Source of the DNA: Clostridium sp. | Lineage (GTDB): Bacteria; Bacillota; Clostridia; Lachnospirales; Lachnospiraceae | Direction of reading: 5' to 3' | Length of the DNA: 53,845 nt | Assembly (NCBI GenBank): GCA_023667695.1 | Contig: JAMOZY010000018.1 | Coordinates: forward strand, 1 to 53,845 | Part shown: positions 36,671-46,178 of the stretch, one piece after another | Layout of the letters: each line of letters begins with the position of its first letter | Numbering within the stretch: position 1 is the first letter of the stretch | Notes under the pieces: generated by a model | The model's input: the letters and a program-made list of their open reading frames with translations, nothing else | Told to the model about the DNA's origin: nothing | Database searches by the model: none | Position numbers and translations under genes: made by a program

Positions 36671-38089
36671 ATGGAGTGGAGCCAGTTACTCTGTCCGAGA
36701 AGAAGAAAAATGTATCCAGTCAGTACAGCTGGAGGACGGGATTTGAGAACAGAATATGAGAAGGATTATCAACGGATTATCGGCAGTGCTTCCTTTCGGA
36801 GATTACAGGATAAAACTCAGGTGTTTCCCTTAGATAAAAGTGATTTTATCCGGACCCGGCTAACCCATTCCTTAGAGGTATCCTCCTTTGCGCGGTCGCT
36901 GGGGCAGAATATTGGAAAGAATCTGCTGGCCGCCGGAAAGGATCCGGGGTTTAACCGCAGAATTGCAGAGGATATGTGTAATGTATTGCAGTGTGCAGGC
37001 TTGATTCATGATATTGGCAATCCGCCCTTTGGCCATTTTGGAGAAACGGCAATCCGTCAGTGGTTTCGGGAACGGCTGCCGGAACTGATGTTTTATGAAC
37101 GAAAGGTAGAGGATATGCTGACGGAGCAGATGCAGCAGGACTTCTATCAGTTTGAAGGAAATGCCCAGGCACTCCGGCTGATTAGCAAGCTTCATTTCTT
37201 TTCCGATGAATACGGTATGAATCTGACTTATGCATTGCTCAGCACGATTTTGAAATATCCGGTATCCTCTTTGGAAGCAGAGCCACAGGCAGAGGATATA
37301 AAATACAAAAAAATGGGATATTTTTACGCAGACAGGGATGTTTTCATGGAAATCCAGGAAGCAACGGGTACTCATGGCTGCCGGAATCCTTTAACCTTTA
37401 TTCTGGAAGCGGCAGATGATATTGCATATAAAACTGCTGATATAGAGGACGCCGTAAAGAAAGGCTGCATTACTTACGGAATGCTGGAACGGGAGCTGCG
37501 CCAGCTAAATAAAAAAAGCCCTCCGTGGGTCAAGAATTACTTTGATCCGCTGGAAGAGCTGCAGTTTCAATACCAAAAGGCACTGGAGCGGGATTATGGA
37601 AATCCGGAATTTTATGCAGTGCAGAATTGGGCGGCAAACGTACAGAATTATCTGATTAAATGTGCAACCTTTGGTTTTGTTTCGAATTATGAAGGGATTA
37701 TGAATGGAAGCTATGGCTTTGACCTGTTCCATGGCACCTATGCGGAAGGCTTAATGGAAGCCATGGGAGCAATTGCCTATCGAAATGCTTTTATTTCCGA
37801 GCCAATCTACAAGCTGGAGATTGCCGCCGGCCATATGCTGGAGTTTTTATTGGATAAATTTGTGAAGGCTGCTATTTACTTTGATACGGATATGGAATTA
37901 GGCACTATAGATGAAAAGGTGGTAACCCTGATTTCCGAAAATTATGTACAGCGTTACTATGCGGATTCTGCCGGGAAAAGTGAAGGAGAAAAATTGTATT
38001 TACGGATTCTGTTGGTGACGGATTTGGTATGCGGTATGACAGACAGCTATGCAAAAAGTCTCTATCAGGAATTAAATGGAATTATTTAA
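36671..38089 (+). CDS. dgt: Deoxyguanosinetriphosphate triphosphohydrolase-like HD protein
   Basis: A 472-residue dNTPase-like enzyme releasing triphosphate from dNTPs, which can restrict DNA precursor pools or phage. HD-domain motifs: RLTHSLEVSSFARS, LIHDIGNPPFGHFGE, and FILEAADDIAY. QDKTQVFPLDKSDFIRTRLT is the family entry. Length is in the longer dGTPase type 1/2 range. ACAGGAG precedes the ATG. It ends exactly at a shared terminator. Confidence 0.92.
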   Translation: MEWSQLLCPRRRKMYPVSTAGGRDLRTEYEKDYQRIIGSASFRRLQDKTQVFPLDKSDFIRTRLTHSLEVSSFARSLGQNIGKNLLAAGKDPGFNRRIAEDMCNVLQCAGLIHDIGNPPFGHFGETAIRQWFRERLPELMFYERKVEDMLTEQMQQDFYQFEGNAQALRLISKLHFFSDEYGMNLTYALLSTILKYPVSSLEAEPQAEDIKYKKMGYFYADRDVFMEIQEATGTHGCRNPLTFILEAADDIAYKTADIEDAVKKGCITYGMLERELRQLNKKSPPWVKNYFDPLEELQFQYQKALERDYGNPEFYAVQNWAANVQNYLIKCATFGFVSNYEGIMNGSYGFDLFHGTYAEGLMEAMGAIAYRNAFISEPIYKLEIAAGHMLEFLLDKFVKAAIYFDTDMELGTIDEKVVTLISENYVQRYYADSAGKSEGEKLYLRILLVTDLVCGMTDSYAKSLYQELNGII

Positions 38090-38118
38090 GAAGGCTTCTG
38101 GAATCAGAAGCCTTCCTT
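38090..38118. terminator. Bidirectional terminator between dgt and the GGDEF gene
   Basis: GAAGGCTTCTG (38090-38100), GAAT loop, CAGAAGCCTTC (38105-38115), then CTTTA. A perfect 11-bp stem that overlaps the end of the leftward gene. Confidence 0.88.
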
Positions 38119-40419
38119 TAGTACAGAAGCCCGCTTATGGGCTTTATTTTCATATAAAGCGTCATCCGCCTGTTTGATTAAGTTCTGAATATCTGCGTTT
38201 TCATCACAAACAAAGTCAACAATACCGATGCTTGCTTCGATATAATAAGGCTTATCACAGGTAGAATTCATGATTTCCAGCTTTCTGTGAATCCGGTTGG
38301 AGATGCTTTCGGCAGACTGCTGTCCGCCCAGCAATGCAAAAGCAACAAATTCGTCACCGCCAATCCGACCGATAATGTCGTCATTTCGCAGGCTTGCTTT
38401 TAGGGCTGTTGCTATTGTCCGAAGCGCAAAGTCTCCATCGTCATGCCCAAACTTATCATTTACTACCTTTAGGTTATCCATGTCTGCAAATAAGAGAATG
38501 GCACGCTGCCCCTGATTCAGGGAGGAGGAGATGACAGCCTGGGTTTCTGTCAGAAAACCGCGCCGGTTCTTAACGCCAGTCAATTCATCAATGGTAGAAA
38601 TCTTACTGAGCTGTCGGTTCTTTTCATGTAGTACGGAAAGGGTATATTCCAGCTGCTGATTGGTCTGCTGCTGTTCCTCGTTCATTTTTAAGAACTTTAA
38701 GGTAGTACCAAGCTCTAAATTGATGGAATAGACATGGTGGAAATAGGAAATATCAATTTCACACAGGAATACGCCATGGTGATCCTCACTGGTAAAAATC
38801 GGAGTGAGAATCATGGTGAATCTTCTTTTCTGCGGGATATACGGATTATTGAATAAATCCTCTACCCGGAGCAGATATTCGGATTTGGTCAGCGGTACGG
38901 TTACCTGGTCTTTATTGTATACCTGCAGCTGCAGATATTCCGGTATGTACCAGCTTCCATCCGGATTCAGCTTGATTTCCTCCTGAATGGTAAATATATA
39001 AGAGCTAATCATATTTAATTTTTGCAGCTTGTCAGCAATCTGACTATAGGCTAATTCTGTATTATTGCTATTGGTCATAGTATCCCGGATGATATAGCTG
39101 GAGGTCCATATATTCAGCTTGTATTCATGCCGGTCGTTGTACCGGGCGCTGGATTCTGCACTTAAAAGCTGCATGGAAACTGCATTGGAAGCGATACAGA
39201 AGGCAGTCTTTTTTTCTGAATTCTGTATCAGCGGCAGAATCAGCTTTTCAATGGTATGGAAGCAGTAATTCACCTGCACAATGGAATAATACAACGGAAT
39301 ATCAGAGCTGTAATATTGTTTTACGATATCCTTCATTTCGTTAATTGGAAAGCTCATCTGCTTCGACTCCATAACCACATCCAGAACCAAAGATACATAG
39401 GCTGTAATCAGAGATGAAATCCGATTGTAGATGAAGGTATCTTTATCATTCATAAAAACGGTATCAATAATATAATTCAGAAGCTGCTCCTTAGAATCTG
39501 TTTCAATGGTGTGTTCCATGGAGGATTCATCTGCAAAGGCATTGGAGCAGCCACAGGATTCCCGCACAATCATGGAGGAATTTAATCTGGAAATGGTGGT
39601 TTTTCCTGTTTTTATCAGGTTAACGGCCTCTTTGACGGAACGGTATCCTAATTCACAGGCATTGGCACGGACGGTAGTTAAAGCCGGCTCCAAGGCCAAT
39701 GCCAGAGGCACATCATCAAAACCGGTAACGGCAATATCCCTTCCGATTTCAATGTTCCGGCGTTTTAAAACATTATATCCACCCAATGCCATCTGGTCAT
39801 TGGCAAAGCAAAGGGCGTCAATCTCCGGATGGGCATCTAAAAGGTCCTCTACTAATTCCTCGCAGTATTCGGAAAAGTTACCATATACAATTAAATCTTC
39901 TTCCACTGGTAAGCCGGCTGCCGCAAGGGTAGACTTGTAAATTTCGAGACGCTCCTGGGCATCGGAGTTTCCCTGACGACCGCTGACAAAGCCGATGTGC
40001 TTTTTATGATGGTGATAGATTAGGTGGTTGATGACTTCTTTTAACCCCTGGGCATTGTCAATAATAAGGGAGGGAAACCCAGGAAATTCAGATTCCAGAG
40101 TAAGAATCGGGATATCCTTAAAACGGTTCAAAAAGGCAATGCTGTCCTCGTCATTTAAAAACGAGCCAATGGTTCCGATGGAAATGATTAAAGCGTCAAT
40201 GGATTCCGGCTTGGCATAATAGAACACAGAGTTATACTGATAATCGTACTTGGCATTTGCCGGGTCATTATAAGCAGCGTTAATATACATGCCGGGAAAA
40301 ATAACCAGATTAATATCCAATTCCTTTGCTGCATAGTCTACACCCTTGCAGATGTCATATGCATAATCGTTGTCCAAATGGCAGATAAAAAGACCAATTG
40401 TCAACCGTTTTTCGGACAT
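38104..40419 (-). CDS. Cytosolic diguanylate cyclase with a LacI-type ligand-binding sensor domain
   Basis: A 771-residue protein. Residues 1-295 are a periplasmic-binding-protein-like LacI effector domain (LTIGLFICHLDNDYAYDICK, GFVSGRQGNSDAQERL, CFANDQMALGGYNVLKRR, AVTGFDDVPLA). It lacks the usual HTH, a signal peptide and membrane spans, so the sensor is cytosolic. The middle (300-600) is a helical region and short coiled coil of unknown role. The C-terminal GGDEF domain is intact (GGDEF at 687-691) with an RxxD inhibitory site five residues before it. It should make c-di-GMP from GTP in response to a sugar-like or nucleoside-like ligand. The PilZ gene at 14729 is a possible receptor. Confidence 0.88.
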   Translation of the reverse strand: MSEKRLTIGLFICHLDNDYAYDICKGVDYAAKELDINLVIFPGMYINAAYNDPANAKYDYQYNSVFYYAKPESIDALIISIGTIGSFLNDEDSIAFLNRFKDIPILTLESEFPGFPSLIIDNAQGLKEVINHLIYHHHKKHIGFVSGRQGNSDAQERLEIYKSTLAAAGLPVEEDLIVYGNFSEYCEELVEDLLDAHPEIDALCFANDQMALGGYNVLKRRNIEIGRDIAVTGFDDVPLALALEPALTTVRANACELGYRSVKEAVNLIKTGKTTISRLNSSMIVRESCGCSNAFADESSMEHTIETDSKEQLLNYIIDTVFMNDKDTFIYNRISSLITAYVSLVLDVVMESKQMSFPINEMKDIVKQYYSSDIPLYYSIVQVNYCFHTIEKLILPLIQNSEKKTAFCIASNAVSMQLLSAESSARYNDRHEYKLNIWTSSYIIRDTMTNSNNTELAYSQIADKLQKLNMISSYIFTIQEEIKLNPDGSWYIPEYLQLQVYNKDQVTVPLTKSEYLLRVEDLFNNPYIPQKRRFTMILTPIFTSEDHHGVFLCEIDISYFHHVYSINLELGTTLKFLKMNEEQQQTNQQLEYTLSVLHEKNRQLSKISTIDELTGVKNRRGFLTETQAVISSSLNQGQRAILLFADMDNLKVVNDKFGHDDGDFALRTIATALKASLRNDDIIGRIGGDEFVAFALLGGQQSAESISNRIHRKLEIMNSTCDKPYYIEASIGIVDFVCDENADIQNLIKQADDALYENKAHKRASVLKEGF

Positions 40420-40665
40420 AAAAAAACACCTCCCTCACAATATCTCCTATATATCATAATTTTACGTTATTCTATCATGGTCCGCGCACATTCGTCCAAT
40501 GTCTGCTTTGCAGCCTCTTGGCTCATTGTGTTTGCGTATATTTTACCATAGGTTACAAAAAAAAAGAATAAATAAGTTGAAAAAAACCACAAAAAGGTGT
40601 TAACAATTTGTAAACAATTACCAAAACGATTTGCAAGGAACCGCCTTTGGAATCCGCTTAATTGC

Positions 40666-40694
40666 TTTACAAATAGAAAGGCTTACACTATAAT
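40666..40694 (+). promoter_or_regulatory. Strong sigma-A promoter of purM-purN-purD
   Basis: TTTACA (40666-40671), 17-base spacer, perfect TATAAT (40689-40694). It lies in the 358-bp divergent gap 40420-40777, which otherwise holds an AT-rich tract (40550-40620) and no recognisable riboswitch. No convincing promoter for the leftward cyclase was found by eye. Confidence 0.8.
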
Positions 40695-40777
40695 AAACGG
40701 GTAAATGACTGATGGGATGTGTTCATTGGTTGAAGCAAAAGCAGATAAGGAATGGGAAGTAACAGGAGGAACAAATC

Positions 40778-41803
40778 ATGGATTACAAAAATGCCGGAGT
40801 AGATATTGAAGCAGGATATAAATCGGTGGAATTAATGAAGGAGCATATTGCCAAAACCATGCGCCCGGAGGTGCTGACGAACATTGGCGGATTTTCAGGG
40901 GCTTTTTCCATGGAGAAATTCAAGGGAATGGGAAAGCCTACCCTGGTATCCGGAACCGATGGCGTTGGAACAAAGCTGAAGCTGGCGTTTATTATGGACA
41001 AGCATGATACCATTGGTATCGACTGTGTAGCAATGTGTGTCAATGATATTGCCTGTGCCGGTGGGGAACCTTTGTTTTTCCTGGACTATATCGCATGCGG
41101 AAAGAATTATCCGGAAAAAATCGCTGCAATCGTCAGTGGTGTTGCAGATGGATGCGCTCAGTCCGGCGCTGCTCTGATTGGTGGAGAGACTGCTGAGATG
41201 CCGGGATTTTATCCCGTTGACGAGTATGATTTGGCCGGCTTTGCAGTTGGCGTGGTAGACGAAAAGGATTTGATTACCGGTGCGGATATCCAGCCAGGGG
41301 ACACCTTGATTGGCATTGCCTCCAGCGGTGTCCACAGCAATGGTTATTCCCTGATTCGTAAGATATTTGACATGTCAGAGAAAGCGCTGAATACTTACTA
41401 TGATGAATTGGGTAAGACCCTAGGAGAAGCATTGCTGACGCCGACCAAAATATATGTAAAGGCGCTGCGTTCCGTAAAGGATGCGGGAGTTGTGATAAAA
41501 GGATGCAGTCATATTACCGGCGGCGGTTTTTATGAAAATATTCCAAGGATGCTTCCAGAGAACGTCCGGGCAGTTGTGAGAAAGGATTCTTATCCGGTTC
41601 CTCCGATTTTCGGATTCATGCAAAGGAACGGTGATATCGAGGAAAAAATGATGTATAATACTTATAATATGGGAATTGGAATGATGCTTGCAGTTGCTCC
41701 GGCGGATGCGGATAAGACGATAGAGGCATTGAAGGCAGCCGGCGAGGAAGCATATGTCGTAGGACAGACGGAAGCAGGAGAAAAAGGAGTTGTTTTATGT
41801 TAA
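40778..41803 (+). CDS. purM: Phosphoribosylformylglycinamidine cyclo-ligase (AIR synthetase)
   Basis: A 341-residue ATP-dependent enzyme closing the imidazole ring in purine synthesis. The N-terminal region has [22 protein letters not shown] and [34 protein letters not shown] and [16 protein letters not shown] follow as expected. Full length. AGGAGG precedes the ATG. It overlaps purN by seven bases. Confidence 0.96.
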   Translation: MDYKNAGVDIEAGYKSVELMKEHIAKTMRPEVLTNIGGFSGAFSMEKFKGMGKPTLVSGTDGVGTKLKLAFIMDKHDTIGIDCVAMCVNDIACAGGEPLFFLDYIACGKNYPEKIAAIVSGVADGCAQSGAALIGGETAEMPGFYPVDEYDLAGFAVGVVDEKDLITGADIQPGDTLIGIASSGVHSNGYSLIRKIFDMSEKALNTYYDELGKTLGEALLTPTKIYVKALRSVKDAGVVIKGCSHITGGGFYENIPRMLPENVRAVVRKDSYPVPPIFGFMQRNGDIEEKMMYNTYNMGIGMMLAVAPADADKTIEALKAAGEEAYVVGQTEAGEKGVVLC

Positions 41804-42423
41804 GGCTTGCTGTACTGGTATCCGGTGGTGGAACGAATTTACAGGCGATTATTGACCGGGTGGCAGACGGCACGATTACGAATACGGAGCTTGCAGTTGT
41901 AATCAGCAATAATTATGGCGTGAAGGCATTGAGCCGGGCAGAGCAGGCAGGGATTCCGGCAGTTTGTGTATCTCCAAAGGATTATACGAATCGGAAGGCA
42001 TTTAATCAGGCACTGCTGGAGACGGTAGATTCCTATCAGGTGGATTTAATCGTATTAGCTGGTTTTTTGGTTGTGATTCCGGAGGCGATGATTGAGAAAT
42101 ATGAGAATCGGATTATCAATATCCATCCGTCCCTGATACCGGCCTTTTGCGGAACCGGATATTATGGCTTAAAGGTACATGAAGCAGCATTGGAACGGGG
42201 CGTAAAGATAGTTGGTGCAACGGTTCATTTTGTAGATAAAGGAACCGATACTGGGCCGATTATCCTACAAAAGGCAGTGGAGGTAAAGGAAGGAGATACG
42301 CCGAAGCTGCTGCAGCAGCGGGTCATGGAGGAGGCAGAGTGGAAGCTATTGCCACAGGCAATTAATCTGATTGCAAACGGTCGGATTCAGGTGGTAAATG
42401 GCAAAGCAATCATCCGGTCATGA
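41797..42423 (+). CDS. purN: Phosphoribosylglycinamide formyltransferase
   Basis: A 208-residue enzyme transferring formyl from 10-formyl-THF to GAR. It begins [17 protein letters not shown]. The catalytic Asn and His lie in [11 protein letters not shown], and the Asp in [16 protein letters not shown] precedes the ATG inside the end of purM, so translation is coupled. Confidence 0.95.
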   Translation: MLRLAVLVSGGGTNLQAIIDRVADGTITNTELAVVISNNYGVKALSRAEQAGIPAVCVSPKDYTNRKAFNQALLETVDSYQVDLIVLAGFLVVIPEAMIEKYENRIINIHPSLIPAFCGTGYYGLKVHEAALERGVKIVGATVHFVDKGTDTGPIILQKAVEVKEGDTPKLLQQRVMEEAEWKLLPQAINLIANGRIQVVNGKAIIRS

Positions 42424-42511
42424 CCATGGTTGATGAAGAAAAGGAAGCCCAATGAAACGATTGGATAAATAAGAGTAGTAAGAGAAGTGAGAAAGGCAGG
42501 GAGGAGCAGTC

Positions 42512-43786
42512 ATGAAGGTTTTGATTGTTGGAAGCGGAGGAAGAGAGCATGCAATTGCACAGAAGGTAAGTGAAAGTCCAAGGGTGGATAAGATTTATTG
42601 CGCGCCGGGAAATGCAGGAATTGCAGAATTGGCGGAATGTGTAGATATAAAAGCAATGGAGTTCGACAAGCTGGTTGCTTTTGCCAAAGAACAGTCCATT
42701 GATTTGACGATTATTGGTATGGATGATCCTTTGGTAGGCGGGATTGTGGATGAATTCGAGGCAGCAGGCCTTCGGGTATTTGGTCCCCGCAAAAACGCAG
42801 CTATTATTGAAGGCTCCAAGGCATTCTCTAAGGATTTGATGAAGAAATATAAGATTCCTACAGCCGGCTATGAAACCTTTGATGATGCGGAGGCTGCGCT
42901 TCATTATCTGGAAACGGAAGCGGATTTTCCGATTGTTCTGAAGGCGGACGGACTGGCGCTTGGAAAAGGCGTATTGATTTGCAATACCTTAGAGGAGGCA
43001 AAAGAGGGCGTAAAGACCATTATGCTGGATAAGCAGTTTGGCAATGCAGGGAACCGGATGGTAATCGAAGAATTTATGACCGGACGGGAGGTATCCGTAC
43101 TGGCGTATTGTGACGGAACCCATATTAAGACTATGACCTCGGCACAGGACCATAAGCGCGCCAAGGATGGAGACCAGGGTCTGAATACCGGCGGTATGGG
43201 AACATTTTCGCCAAGTCCCTTTTATACAGAGGAAGTGGATGCATTTTGCCAGAAGGAAATCTACGAAAAGACTATGGCTGCCATGAAGGCGGAGGGACGG
43301 GATTTTGTGGGTATCCTGTTCTGTGGATTGATGATTACGGAAAAAGGAACGAAGGTGCTGGAATATAACGCCCGGTTTGGCGATCCGGAGGCCCAGGTGG
43401 TGCTTCCGAGGATGAAGAATGATATCATTGAGGTTATGGAGGCATGCATTGACGGTACCTTGGATCAGATTCATCTGGAATTCGAGGAAAATGCGGCTGT
43501 TTGTGTGGTGCTGGCATCCGATGGCTATCCGGTTTCCTATGAGAAGGGATTTGCGATAACAGGACTGGAGAAGTTCAAGGAAGCGGAAGGGTATTATGCG
43601 TTCCATGCAGGTACGGCATGGAAGGATGGAAAGATGGTAACGAATGGCGGACGGGTCATAGGCATTACAGCGAAGGGAGCGGATTTAAAGCAGGCAAGGG
43701 CTAATGCTTACAAGGCTGTGGAATGGGTGACATTTGAGAATAAATATATGCGTCATGATATTGGGAAAGCGATTGACGAAGCATAG
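42512..43786 (+). CDS. purD: Phosphoribosylamine--glycine ligase
   Basis: A 424-residue ATP-grasp enzyme joining glycine to phosphoribosylamine, the product of PurF. It opens with KVLIVGSGGREHAIA; the ATP-grasp region has PIVLKADGLALGKGV, HKRAKDGDQGLNTGGMG, and LEYNARFGDPEAQVVLP. Full length. GGGAGGAG precedes the ATG. Last gene of the purM-N-D unit. Confidence 0.96.
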   Translation: MKVLIVGSGGREHAIAQKVSESPRVDKIYCAPGNAGIAELAECVDIKAMEFDKLVAFAKEQSIDLTIIGMDDPLVGGIVDEFEAAGLRVFGPRKNAAIIEGSKAFSKDLMKKYKIPTAGYETFDDAEAALHYLETEADFPIVLKADGLALGKGVLICNTLEEAKEGVKTIMLDKQFGNAGNRMVIEEFMTGREVSVLAYCDGTHIKTMTSAQDHKRAKDGDQGLNTGGMGTFSPSPFYTEEVDAFCQKEIYEKTMAAMKAEGRDFVGILFCGLMITEKGTKVLEYNARFGDPEAQVVLPRMKNDIIEVMEACIDGTLDQIHLEFEENAAVCVVLASDGYPVSYEKGFAITGLEKFKEAEGYYAFHAGTAWKDGKMVTNGGRVIGITAKGADLKQARANAYKAVEWVTFENKYMRHDIGKAIDEA

Positions 43787-43820
43787 ACGGGACAGCATAT
43801 GGCTTTACTATGTTCAGAAA

Positions 43821-43893
43821 AGAATCTGTTTTTATATGTTGTATGATTATGGAAGGATGATTGATTACGGCATATGAGAGCAGGTTCTTTTTT
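43821..43893 (+). terminator. Probable terminator after purD
   Basis: AGAATCTG (43821-43828) pairs with CAGGTTCT (43881-43888) with one U-G, followed by TTTTT. The loop is long (52 bases), so confidence is moderate. The rest of the 332-bp gap (43787-44118) is AT-rich, with a TAAAAT box at 44052-44057 that may belong to the next gene's promoter but has no good -35. Confidence 0.5.
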
Positions 43894-44118
43894 GATTTTC
43901 CATCCGCTTTTCTTTTATCCGGAGTTCCTTTTCGATTAGCGGTAAGCCTGACAAACCAAGATATCAATACGGGAAAACATCGGTAAACGCCATAAAAATA
44001 AAAAGAAGATAAAATTGTAAAAAATATGATGATTTTTCTGCTATATTGTGGTAAAATAGCAACATATATGGTATATTTTGTGGTTTACATAAAGAAGGTC
44101 AACAAAAGAGGTACATAG

Positions 44119-46158
44119 ATGAAGGCAGGAAAGCCCCGGATAAAGAAGATAGTTTCCATTGGACTGAGTGTAATTCTTACCCTTGGTTTATTTCAGATAT
44201 CCGATATCAATCATCCTGCCGGAACTGTCATGGCTGAAACCATAGCACAGATTACACCGGGGACCACTTCTGTGAATGTAAGAAAAAGTGCGACTACTGC
44301 TTCTGTTGTTCTGACCCAGGTCAATGGCGGTCAGCCCTTGAAGATTCTGGACCAGCCCAATGCGTCCTGGTATCATGTAACATTTACGAAAGGAAATACC
44401 ACCTATACCGGATATGTACATGCAGACTATGTAAGCACTACAAGCACCGGGAATACAGGAGCTTTGGATGGGGACTTCGAAGCCTATCTGACAGCCCAGG
44501 GATTTCCGGAAAGCTATAAGCCTTATCTCCGGGAACTGCATGCCGCTCATACAGAGTGGAAGTTTGTTGCAGTTCAGACTGGATTGGATTGGAACACAGT
44601 TATTGAAAATGAGAGAAATAAGCAGGGGCAGATTAAAAATCTGATTTACGGGACCGGTTCAGCACCCCATTATAACTGGCGGGAAACCTCGGTGGGTTAC
44701 AACTGGGAGAAGGATTCCTGGTCTGCCTATGACGGAACTACCTGGTTTGCAGCATCGAGGGATATCGTTGCCTATTATATGGACCCAAGAAACTATTTGC
44801 AGGAGCCTTATGTATTTGCATTTGAACAGTTATCTTATGATAGCAGCGTCCACAATGCTGCCGGGGTCGAGGCGATTCTGGCGAATACATTCATGGCGAA
44901 TAGTTGTCCGGCAGGGGAAAGCCGTACCTTTTCCGCTGAAATCATGGAGGCGGCAGCAGCTTACAATGTAAGCCCCTATCATCTGGCGTCCCGAATCCGT
45001 CAGGAAATGGGAAGTACGCCGGGCGTCAATGCGACAGGAACGAGTCCGAACTATCCCGGAATCTTTAATTTCTATAACGTAGGCTCGGTGGATACTGCTG
45101 GTGGGGGAGCAGTCAATAAGGGGCTTGCCTGGGCAGCAATGAGCGGTTCTTATGGCCGTCCCTGGAACAGTGCCGCTAAAGCCATTATGGGCGGGGCGCA
45201 ATTCATCGGTTCTTCTTATATTAATCGTGGACAGGATACCCTATATACCCAAAAGTTCAATGTCACCTATACTGCCAGCCTGTATGGACATCAATATATG
45301 ACCAATATCCAGGCTCCTTCCACAGAGGCACGTTCCGTGTATAATGCCTATACTGCCAATGGCCTGATTCAGTCGCCACTGGTATTTAAGATACCGGTTT
45401 ACACCAATATGCCGGATGGACCGGCGGTAAAACCAATAGATTCCGGCAGTCCGAATAACTGGTTAAGCACATTAATCATATCCGGATATTCTCTGACACC
45501 TTCTTTTTCCGGCGGAACTACGGATTATTCCCTTATTGTCGGGAATGAAGTGGGAAGTGTAACGGTTTCTGCAAAGGCAGTTCATGCAAAAGCAGGTGTC
45601 TCAGGACTCGGCACCAGGAAGCTGGCAGTGGGTACAAATCAGATACCAGTTACGGTAACTGCAGAAAATGGTGCTGTCAGGACTTATACGATTACGATTA
45701 TACGAAAGGATAGCAGCGGAGACGGTTCCATGAACCCGGCAGGACCAACGGTTCAGACATCCTATCGGATATCCGGCACTACCATATCCGGTGTTCCGTT
45801 AGGTACGGATACAGGGACTTTTATATCCGGCCTGGGGCTTACAAACGGAACGGCAACCGTTTATAAATCGGATGGAATAACCGTACATGCAGGTGTAGTT
45901 GGGACGGGAGATATTGTGCAGATTACCAATGGAACATCGACCTTGACCTATACCATTATAATCTATGGAGATGTAACTGGAGACGGTGTGGTAAATGCAC
46001 TGGATTTATTAAAGGTACAGAAGCATATCATTGGTGCTGGTTCTTTGTCCGGCGTGTATTTAGAAGCGGCAAATGTAAAGAAAAGCGGGACAGTATCTGC
46101 CTTGGATTTGTTGAAGATTCAGAAGCACATTATCGGTGCGGCACCAATTGAACAATAA
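44119..46158 (+). CDS. Secreted N-acetylglucosaminidase with SH3b, cadherin-like and dockerin domains
   Basis: A 679-residue exported wall hydrolase. Signal peptide 1-40; SH3b domain 45-112 (SVNVRKSATTASVV); a glucosaminidase-type catalytic domain about 125-420 (ANTFMANSCPAGE, ASRIRQEMGSTPGVNATGTS, IMGGAQFIGSSYINRGQDT), cutting glycan strands. A cadherin-like beta-sandwich follows (about 450-535; LSTLIISGYSLTPSFSGGTT), then a linker. A C-terminal type I dockerin has two repeats: DVTGDGVVNALD, a complete calcium loop, and NVKKSGTVSALD, where Asn and Ser replace calcium-binding Asp. The adjacent gene encodes a cohesin, so the two likely bind on the cell surface. Confidence 0.88.
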   Translation: MKAGKPRIKKIVSIGLSVILTLGLFQISDINHPAGTVMAETIAQITPGTTSVNVRKSATTASVVLTQVNGGQPLKILDQPNASWYHVTFTKGNTTYTGYVHADYVSTTSTGNTGALDGDFEAYLTAQGFPESYKPYLRELHAAHTEWKFVAVQTGLDWNTVIENERNKQGQIKNLIYGTGSAPHYNWRETSVGYNWEKDSWSAYDGTTWFAASRDIVAYYMDPRNYLQEPYVFAFEQLSYDSSVHNAAGVEAILANTFMANSCPAGESRTFSAEIMEAAAAYNVSPYHLASRIRQEMGSTPGVNATGTSPNYPGIFNFYNVGSVDTAGGGAVNKGLAWAAMSGSYGRPWNSAAKAIMGGAQFIGSSYINRGQDTLYTQKFNVTYTASLYGHQYMTNIQAPSTEARSVYNAYTANGLIQSPLVFKIPVYTNMPDGPAVKPIDSGSPNNWLSTLIISGYSLTPSFSGGTTDYSLIVGNEVGSVTVSAKAVHAKAGVSGLGTRKLAVGTNQIPVTVTAENGAVRTYTITIIRKDSSGDGSMNPAGPTVQTSYRISGTTISGVPLGTDTGTFISGLGLTNGTATVYKSDGITVHAGVVGTGDIVQITNGTSTLTYTIIIYGDVTGDGVVNALDLLKVQKHIIGAGSLSGVYLEAANVKKSGTVSALDLLKIQKHIIGAAPIEQ

Positions 46159-46178
46159 TACCAGGAGGAAGCTGTGGG

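Noticed and set aside
40550-40665. Replication-origin-like AT-rich tract with short inverted repeats upstream of purM
   Set aside because: No DnaA-box cluster and no dnaA/dnaN context; it reads as ordinary AT-rich promoter DNA.
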